Below are positions 9,234 to 13,459 of a stretch of DNA of 19,256 nucleotides, piece by piece. The notes beneath the pieces are model-generated. The model saw nothing but the letters and a program-made list of their open reading frames with translations. It was not told the DNA's origin and searched no databases. Source of the DNA: DASRJG01 sp032124015 (GTDB taxonomy: Bacteria; Acidobacteriota; Polarisedimenticolia; Polarisedimenticolales; DASRJG01). The translations under genes and the position numbers were made by a program. Position 1 is the first letter of the stretch. Each line of letters begins with the position of its first letter. Location: the NCBI GenBank assembly GCA_032124015.1, contig JAQBEH010000133.1, positions 1 through 19,256 of the forward strand. Reading direction: 5' to 3'.

Positions 9234-9552
9234 TCCTGTCGACCCACGCGAACCGGTTGGGATTGTCACCGCCGCCTGTCTCGAAGGCCCCGCGGACGTG
9301 GTCTTTCGCGCCGAGCGGAGCATCGCCGGTGAGACCGAAATCTCTTTCGCCCCGATGTCGCTGAGTTCCGACAAGGGTCGCTGCGTGCAAATTCGGGACA
9401 TGGTGGTCGCCGGGTCGCTGGGTCCCGGGCGGCTGACCTACTTCGTTCGCATCTTCTCGGGCGATCAGATCATTGCGACTCAGGAGTTGACTTTTGATGT
9501 GGCCGAGGTTTCCGAGGTGCCTCAGTCGGCCATCGCGGCCGCGGCGAACTGA
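9106..9552 (+). pseudogene. 3' part of the VWFA-related gene, displaced by a +1 frameshift
   Basis: In the frame one base on from the upstream reading frame, this stretch encodes 148 sensible residues with no start codon at its beginning. Segments such as VSGDRVKLSRPAL, SGVVVDGEVNLHGVVVRG, GPADVVFRAERSIAGETEIS and LTYFVRIFSGDQIIATQELT look like beta-rich domain sequence. Removing one G from the run at 9099-9105 would join it smoothly to the upstream frame (RVGG-TWPTVSGD), giving an exported protein of about 700 residues. A separate gene starting at the GTG at 9178 is the alternative but would lack a signal peptide. Confidence 0.65.
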
Positions 9553-9566
9553 CGCTCGCCCCAGAG

Positions 9567-9572
9567 TAGAAT
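9567..9572 (+). promoter_or_regulatory. Candidate -10 box for the MNT antitoxin gene
   Basis: TAGAAT in the 99-bp gap after the VWFA-related gene, about 80 bases before the start codon. No -35 match is evident. A 6-bp inverted repeat (GCGACC at 9609-9614 with GGTCGC at 9620-9625) sits between it and the gene and could form a hairpin in the leader or serve as an operator. Confidence 0.3.
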
Positions 9573-9651
9573 AGAGCGTTACGATCGAATGCCGATGCGA
9601 CGGCGGAAGCGACCGCGAAGGTCGCCACCACGCCAAGCATAGGGGGTCGCC

Positions 9652-9942
9652 ATGGGAATTTCGGAGATCATCGCGACGCGGCGCGAAGCTATCCTCGCCA
9701 CGGCTGCGCGTCACGGTGTCACCAGCATCAGGATTTTCGGTTCGGTCGCCCGCGGCGATGCCCGAGACGACAGTGACGTCGACTTCCTGGTAGAAGTCGG
9801 CCCAAAGCACTCGGCTTTCTTCCCCGGGGGGCTTGTAGTCGACTTGGAGGCGATCCTCGGACGACGCGTGGACGTGGTCGAGCGGGAAGGACTCCACCGC
9901 CTGTTAAAAGATCGAGTTCTTCGCGAGGCGGTGTCGGTGTGA
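9652..9942 (+). CDS. MNT-type minimal nucleotidyltransferase antitoxin (MntA-like)
   Basis: A 96-residue protein of the minimal nucleotidyltransferase family. The active-site signature GSVARGDARDDSDVDFLV matches GSxxRGxxxxxSDxD, and a third acidic residue lies in the strand RRVDVVE. Family members neutralise HEPN-domain RNases (HepT), in characterised cases by adenylylating the toxin. The start ATG follows AGGGGGTCGCC. The stop codon overlaps a GTG that begins a HepT-like N-terminus (VKDPRV), the usual gene order, but the toxin is lost after a few codons. The protein is thus probably an orphan antitoxin. Confidence 0.85.
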   Translation: MGISEIIATRREAILATAARHGVTSIRIFGSVARGDARDDSDVDFLVEVGPKHSAFFPGGLVVDLEAILGRRVDVVEREGLHRLLKDRVLREAVSV

Positions 9943-9962
9943 AGGATCCCCGGGTTCTCGTG
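9939..9962 (+). pseudogene. Remnant of HEPN toxin (HepT) start
   Basis: A GTG overlapping the MNT stop codon (GTGA) opens a frame reading VKDPRVLV. HepT/DUF86 proteins often begin with M(K/R)DPR and start exactly at such an overlap with the MNT gene (family knowledge). After about seven codons the sequence switches to LHALVVTDA, which matches the middle of the MutT-type protein at 6898-7305, and the frame stops at 9999-10001. The HEPN catalytic motif (RxxxxH) is absent, so no toxin can be made from this locus. Confidence 0.6.
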
Positions 9963-10054
9963 CTTCACGCGTTAGTTGTGACCGACGCCGCGGGGAGTTG
10001 AAAACCCAGGACGGCCGAGCGTTCGAGTGGGTGGCGCCGTCCTCGCTCGGCGAG
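9957..10054 (+). pseudogene. Decayed 3' fragment of a second MutT-type gene
   Basis: Translating 9963-9994 and then, after restoring one missing base, 9995-10054 gives LHALVVTDAAG followed by ELKTQDGRAFEWVAPSSLGE. The intact MutT-type protein upstream has FHAFVVTDARG followed by EVATDGGRAFSWVAPSSLDA at the same place. The Nudix box is missing and a one-base deletion separates the two pieces. The DNA is visibly similar but clearly diverged, so this is an old paralogue or foreign copy, not a recent duplication. Confidence 0.7.
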
Positions 10055-10055
10055 T

Positions 10056-10369
10056 GCCCACCGACTGATGGCGGAGTCCGTCACATCTCTTGACATTTCG
10101 GAGCAAAAGACGCGCCTGTAGGCCTTTGGCAGGCGAACCCGCCCGCGGGAAAGTCGACTCAATTGCGGCTGCTTGCCGCGTTCGTCAACCCCGCAGCTCC
10201 GACGACGGGTCATTGCGCGCGCTGCTCATCCCTCGTGGTGGTGACGGCAAGAACTGGAAGGCTTCGATTCAGTTTGCCGTCTTGCAGACCGGTCCTGCCG
10301 CGATGTCGAATGATGGGGTCGTCAGCTCCTCGGGTTCCCTGAAGGACGCTGTTGGTCGGGACTAGGCCG
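10056..10369 (+). other. Intergenic stretch with no recognised gene
   Basis: About 310 bases between the mutT relic and the toxin gene. A 91-codon frame (10090-10365, TTG start) crosses it, but its arginine- and serine-rich composition, lack of ribosome site and lack of any family resemblance make it doubtful. The end of that frame (KNWKASIQFAVLQTGPAAMS) looks more protein-like and could be a further relic. I see nothing else here. Confidence 0.4.
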
Positions 10370-10409
10370 TGAAGGCGGAGTAAGCCTTCAGTGGCACGGG
10401 CCGTATAAT
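10370..10409 (+). promoter_or_regulatory. Promoter with hairpin/operator of the BrnT toxin-antitoxin operon
   Basis: A perfect 7-bp inverted repeat (TGAAGGC at 10370-10376, GCCTTCA at 10384-10390) is followed by a consensus -10 TATAAT at 10404-10409. The repeat covers the place where the -35 would be, a plausible site for autorepression by the toxin-antitoxin complex. Transcription would begin at or next to the ATG at 10416, predicting a leaderless toxin mRNA. Confidence 0.5.
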
Positions 10410-10415
10410 CCGGGC

Positions 10416-10688
10416 ATGATCTTCAAGTGGGACCCGGCTAAGGCCGTCGCAAACAGAAAAAGGCACGGGGTCGACTTCCATGAAGCGGCGTCCGTCCTCG
10501 ATGATCAGCTATCGACGACGTTCCCAGATCCCGCGCATTCCCGGCTTGAGCGGCGTTTCATCTCAATCGGCGTATCTTCTGAACAGCGTCTGCTCGTGGT
10601 GTGCCATACCGAGCAAGGCGCTGCGGTGCGCATCATCAGCGCGCGTCCTGCGACGCGCCGTGAGCGGAGATTCTATGAAGAAGGCTAG
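10416..10688 (+). CDS. brnT: BrnT-family toxin (DUF497)
   Basis: A 90-residue protein with the full BrnT pattern: FKWDPAKAVANRKRHGVDFHEAA at the N-terminus (written here in part), then HSRLERRFISIGVS, LLVVCHTE, and the C-terminal RIISARPATRRERRFYEE. BrnT toxins have a RelE-like fold and inhibit growth through RNA cleavage (family knowledge). The gene begins seven bases after a TATAAT box, with no ribosome site, and overlaps the next gene by 14 bases. Order toxin-then-antitoxin is usual for BrnT systems. Confidence 0.9.
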   Translation: MIFKWDPAKAVANRKRHGVDFHEAASVLDDQLSTTFPDPAHSRLERRFISIGVSSEQRLLVVCHTEQGAAVRIISARPATRRERRFYEEG

Positions 10689-10983
10689 TAAGCGTTCCTC
10701 GAACGGCATGAGTCCCGAGTACGACTTCGCGTCAATGAAGGGTGGGGTTCGAGGCAAGTACGTGAAGCGCCTGCGTGCGGGCAGCAACCTGGTGCTACTC
10801 GAACCCGAGTTGGCCGCGGCCTTTCCGTCCGACGCCGCCGTCAATCAGGCCTTGCGGGCAGCACTCGACGTGGCGTCGGCGGTGAACGGTCCGAACCGGC
10901 TTCCCAAGCGCGCGTCGGAGCGGGCCCAGTCGCGCGTCACGCCCCGAGCGAAGCACGGGTCGCGGCGCGCGGCGGACCGCTGA
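10675..10983 (+). CDS. Putative antitoxin partner of BrnT (RGKY-type small protein)
   Basis: A 102-residue basic protein. Residues ~12-65 (SPEYDFASMKGGVRGKY, GSNLVLLEPELAAAFPSDAAVNQALRA) match a small-protein pattern commonly found beside type II toxins. The VNQALRA segment suggests a short DNA-binding or dimerising helix region. It does not look like the classic BrnA antitoxin with its ribbon-helix-helix C-terminus. The last ~30 residues (KRASERAQSRVTPRAKHGSR and following) form an arginine-rich, probably disordered tail. The ATG at 10675 lies inside the toxin gene's end, so the two are translationally coupled. The role is inferred from position and pattern. Confidence 0.75.
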   Translation: MKKASKRSSNGMSPEYDFASMKGGVRGKYVKRLRAGSNLVLLEPELAAAFPSDAAVNQALRAALDVASAVNGPNRLPKRASERAQSRVTPRAKHGSRRAADR

Positions 10984-11003
10984 ACGCGAACGTTACGGCT
11001 AGC

Positions 11004-11015
11004 TTCCAATTGGAA
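11004..11015. repeat. Perfect 12-bp palindrome in an AT-rich gap
   Basis: TTCCAATTGGAA lies between the antitoxin gene and the pseudouridine synthase, 17 bases before the latter's ATG. It is AT-rich within GC-rich surroundings. It could be a repressor-binding site for the downstream gene or mark the edge of the accessory island; no partner copy is seen. Confidence 0.3.
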
Positions 11016-11032
11016 ATTCCGCCCCACTTCGA

Positions 11033-11986
11033 ATGGCTCACCCGCGGGAACAACCGCCTGTGAGCGAGCCTCAGACGCTGTTCGGCGTGGGGGAACGCGA
11101 CCGCGGCAAGCGACTCGACCAATTCCTCCACGAGCGCATCCCGGGGCTGTCCCGCGCGCGCATCCAACGGGCGATCGAGGAGCGGGTCACCCTCTCGTGG
11201 GGCGTCCGCGCGCGTTCCGCGACGCCGGTGCGGCCAGGCGGGTCGGTTCAGGTCGGCTACACGCCGATCGTCGAGGACGTGCGGGACGTACCGCTCCCGA
11301 TCCTGGCGCGTGGGGCGGGGTGGCTCGCCGTCGACAAGCCGTCGGGGATCGTCGTGCATCCCGTCAACACCGTCCGTGAGAACTCGCTGATCCGGATGCT
11401 GCGCCGCCAGGAGGGGACGGCGATGCTTCGTCTGGCTCATCGGCTCGATCGCGAGACGACCGGCGTGCTGCTCGTCGCCGAGGATGCACCGACAGCGAGC
11501 GCGCTTTCGATGGCGTTCGAACGGGGTCGCGTGCACAAGGAGTACCTCGCGATCGTGGGCGGCGAGGTGGCAGGGGAGGACGGGATGATCGACCTGGCGA
11601 TCGGCGAGGACGACCGCCGGCGGGTTTTCGTACGTCGCGAGATCAACGACGAGGGCGAGCGTGCGGTGACGCGGTGGCGTGTCGAACGGCGTCTCGCTTC
11701 GGCCACGCTCCTCCGGTTGTTCCCCGAGACTGGGCGGCGGCATCAGCTTCGCGTGCACCTTGCGGCCCTCGGCCACCCCATTCTCGGAGACATCCTCTAC
11801 GGCCGCCCGGATGCGGACTACCTCGATCTGGTGACGGGAACGCGGGATGCGCGCAGCGACGAGGGAGCGCCGGCACGGCAGCTCCTGCATTGCGCTCGGC
11901 TTGTGTTTCCCAATCCGGCCGGCGGCGGCGAGGTGGAGGTTTCTGCTCCGCTGCCTGCCGATTTTGCGGCGATACTCGGGGCGTGA
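11033..11986 (+). CDS. RluA/RluD-family 23S rRNA (or tRNA) pseudouridine synthase
   Basis: A 317-residue enzyme that isomerises uridine to pseudouridine in structured RNA. An N-terminal S4-like RNA-binding domain (DRGKRLDQFLHERIPGLSRA, residues ~24-80) precedes the catalytic domain. The catalytic Asp139 is in AHRLDRETTGVLLVA. Other family blocks are LAVDKPSGIVVHP, VHKEYLAIV, GRRHQLRVHLAALGHPILGD and LLHCARLVFPNP. Domain layout favours RluD (helix 69 of 23S rRNA), but RluA-family specificity cannot be read reliably from sequence. The start could also be the GTG at 11060 (VSEPQTLFGVG), shortening it by nine residues. The stop overlaps the next gene's ATG by one base (TGATG). Confidence 0.93.
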   Translation: MAHPREQPPVSEPQTLFGVGERDRGKRLDQFLHERIPGLSRARIQRAIEERVTLSWGVRARSATPVRPGGSVQVGYTPIVEDVRDVPLPILARGAGWLAVDKPSGIVVHPVNTVRENSLIRMLRRQEGTAMLRLAHRLDRETTGVLLVAEDAPTASALSMAFERGRVHKEYLAIVGGEVAGEDGMIDLAIGEDDRRRVFVRREINDEGERAVTRWRVERRLASATLLRLFPETGRRHQLRVHLAALGHPILGDILYGRPDADYLDLVTGTRDARSDEGAPARQLLHCARLVFPNPAGGGEVEVSAPLPADFAAILGA

Positions 11987-13425
11987 TGAAGCACCTCCGG
12001 TGGATCGCGCTCGTGGCGCTGGCCGTGATCCCTTACCTCGGGGCGATTCATTCTCCGCTGCTCTACGACGACCGGACGCTGCTCGACAATCCGTGGCTCG
12101 TTCACGAGGCGGGGCCGGTGTCGGTGTTTCAGCACGATTACTGGTTCGGGACGAAGCACGAGAGTTCCGATCTTTACCGGCCGCTGACGGTGCTGTCGCT
12201 CGCGTGGAACATGCGGGCGACGCCGTCCAAGGAGGGGGTTCGCGGGGTCAACGTCGCGTTGCATGCGGTGGGGACGTTGATCGTGTGGTGGATGCTGGCT
12301 GCGATCGCCGACGGCCGGAAGGGGACAGTCCCCTTAGAGCGGGGACAGTCCCCTTCGGCATGGATCGGAGCTGCGCTGTTCGCGGTGCATCCTCTAGGGA
12401 GCGAGGCCGTCTTTTGGGCCGTGGGGCGGGCGGAGATCCTCGCCGCAATCTTCGGGATGGTGGCGTTCGTTTCGTTCGTGCGGCGTTCCATCGCGGTTTC
12501 GGTGGCCGCATTCTTCGCGGCGTTGTGCTTCAAGGAAAGTGCGGCGACGTGGCTCGTGATCGGGGCCGCGTGGGTGGCGCTTCGTCCGAAGGAAGATCGC
12601 GAGCCTTTCAGGGTCGTTGCGATCCGTGCCTCCGGCTATCTCGCCGCCTTGGCCGTATTCGGCGCGCTGCGTGTGTCGGCCGTCGGGTGGGGCCGCATGC
12701 CTCCGCCCTTCATTGATAACCCACTGGCCGGAGCCGGTGTTCCGGCGCGGGTCGTCAACTCCGTTCTTTTGTTTGGGCGCTACGTCGGGAAGATGCTCTG
12801 GCCGCAGACGCTGTCGGTGGAGTACGGGTTCGATCAGCTCCCGGTCGTGCCGTCGTTGCCGTGGGGGGCCATCGCCGCCGCGGCGATCGTTGCGGGCGTC
12901 GTCGTTGCGGTGGTCACGCTTCATCGAAAGGGTCACAGGACCGCAGCGTTCCTCGTCGCGTTCGTCCCTTGTGCGTTCGCGGTGACCGGCAACCTCGTCT
13001 TCCCGATCGGCACGATTTTCGCCGAGCGCCTGGCCTACCTTCCGCTCGTCGGATTCTGCGGGCTCGCCGGGCTTGCGCTCGCCGCGATCCCGAAAGCCGC
13101 GTGGCGCGGTGCGGCGGTTGCCGTCCTGCTCGTCGCGTGCGGCGCGCGCACGATGGTACGGGGCAGCGATTACCGCGATCTTGCCGCGCTGTCCGAGGCG
13201 ACTGTCGAGGCGTCGCCGCGCGCCGTCAAGGCGCTCGCCAACGCCGGGCGAACGCAGCTCCGGCAGGGCCATCCCGAGCTCGCGATCCCGCCCCTCGAAA
13301 GGGCGGTCGCCATTTGGCCGGACTACCTGAAGGCCTGGGGGTATCTCGCCGAGGCGTACGCCGCGTCCGGGGACGAGGCCCGCGCCGCGGACGCGAGGCG
13401 GCGGGCGGGCGACGAGCCGCTATAA
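11986..13425 (+). CDS. Polytopic membrane protein with C-terminal TPR (TMTC/GT-C-like)
   Basis: A 479-residue integral membrane protein. The first helix (LRWIALVALAVIPYLGAI) is followed by an extracytoplasmic LLYDDRTLLDNPWL, the acidic loop typical of GT-C glycosyltransferase-like proteins, then about nine hydrophobic segments. The last ~70 residues form a TPR-like helical pair (VKALANAGRTQLRQGHPELA, WGYLAEAYAASGDEARAADA). The layout resembles TMTC-type O-mannosyltransferase-like proteins of bacteria; donor and acceptor are unknown. Between two helices the loop DGRKGTVPLERGQSPSA is encoded by two palindromic repeats and is probably an insertion. The ATG overlaps the pseudouridine synthase stop. 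The stop codon TAA lies inside the TATAAT box for the helicase gene. Confidence 0.8.
   Translation: MKHLRWIALVALAVIPYLGAIHSPLLYDDRTLLDNPWLVHEAGPVSVFQHDYWFGTKHESSDLYRPLTVLSLAWNMRATPSKEGVRGVNVALHAVGTLIVWWMLAAIADGRKGTVPLERGQSPSAWIGAALFAVHPLGSEAVFWAVGRAEILAAIFGMVAFVSFVRRSIAVSVAAFFAALCFKESAATWLVIGAAWVALRPKEDREPFRVVAIRASGYLAALAVFGALRVSAVGWGRMPPPFIDNPLAGAGVPARVVNSVLLFGRYVGKMLWPQTLSVEYGFDQLPVVPSLPWGAIAAAAIVAGVVVAVVTLHRKGHRTAAFLVAFVPCAFAVTGNLVFPIGTIFAERLAYLPLVGFCGLAGLALAAIPKAAWRGAAVAVLLVACGARTMVRGSDYRDLAALSEATVEASPRAVKALANAGRTQLRQGHPELAIPPLERAVAIWPDYLKAWGYLAEAYAASGDEARAADARRRAGDEPL
12319..12355. repeat. Two REP-like palindromic units inside a coding sequence
   Basis: The 15- to 17-base unit AAGGGGACAGTCCCCTT (12319-12335) recurs as GGGGACAGTCCCCTT at 12341-12355, 20 bases on. 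Each is a near-perfect palindrome about a central A. The two copies are read in different frames of the host gene (KGTVPL and RGQSP) without breaking it. No further copy was found in this window. Such units resemble REP elements that are moved by REP-associated tyrosine transposases. Confidence 0.75.
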
Positions 13426-13426
13426 T
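13421..13426 (+). promoter_or_regulatory. Candidate -10 box for the helicase-exonuclease operon, embedding the upstream stop codon
   Basis: TATAAT in CTATAATCGGC is a perfect consensus. The TAA stop codon of the membrane-protein gene is its central part (13423-13425). Transcription would start at about 13433, some 27 bases before the helicase ATG. No clear -35 is present. Confidence 0.5.
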
Positions 13427-13459
13427 CGGCGCTCCCGGTCTCCTCGCCGCGAGCCCCTC

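Noticed and set aside
10090..10365. 91-codon frame between the mutT relic and brnT
   Set aside because: TTG start without ribosome site, low-complexity composition and no family resemblance; kept only as an intergenic note.
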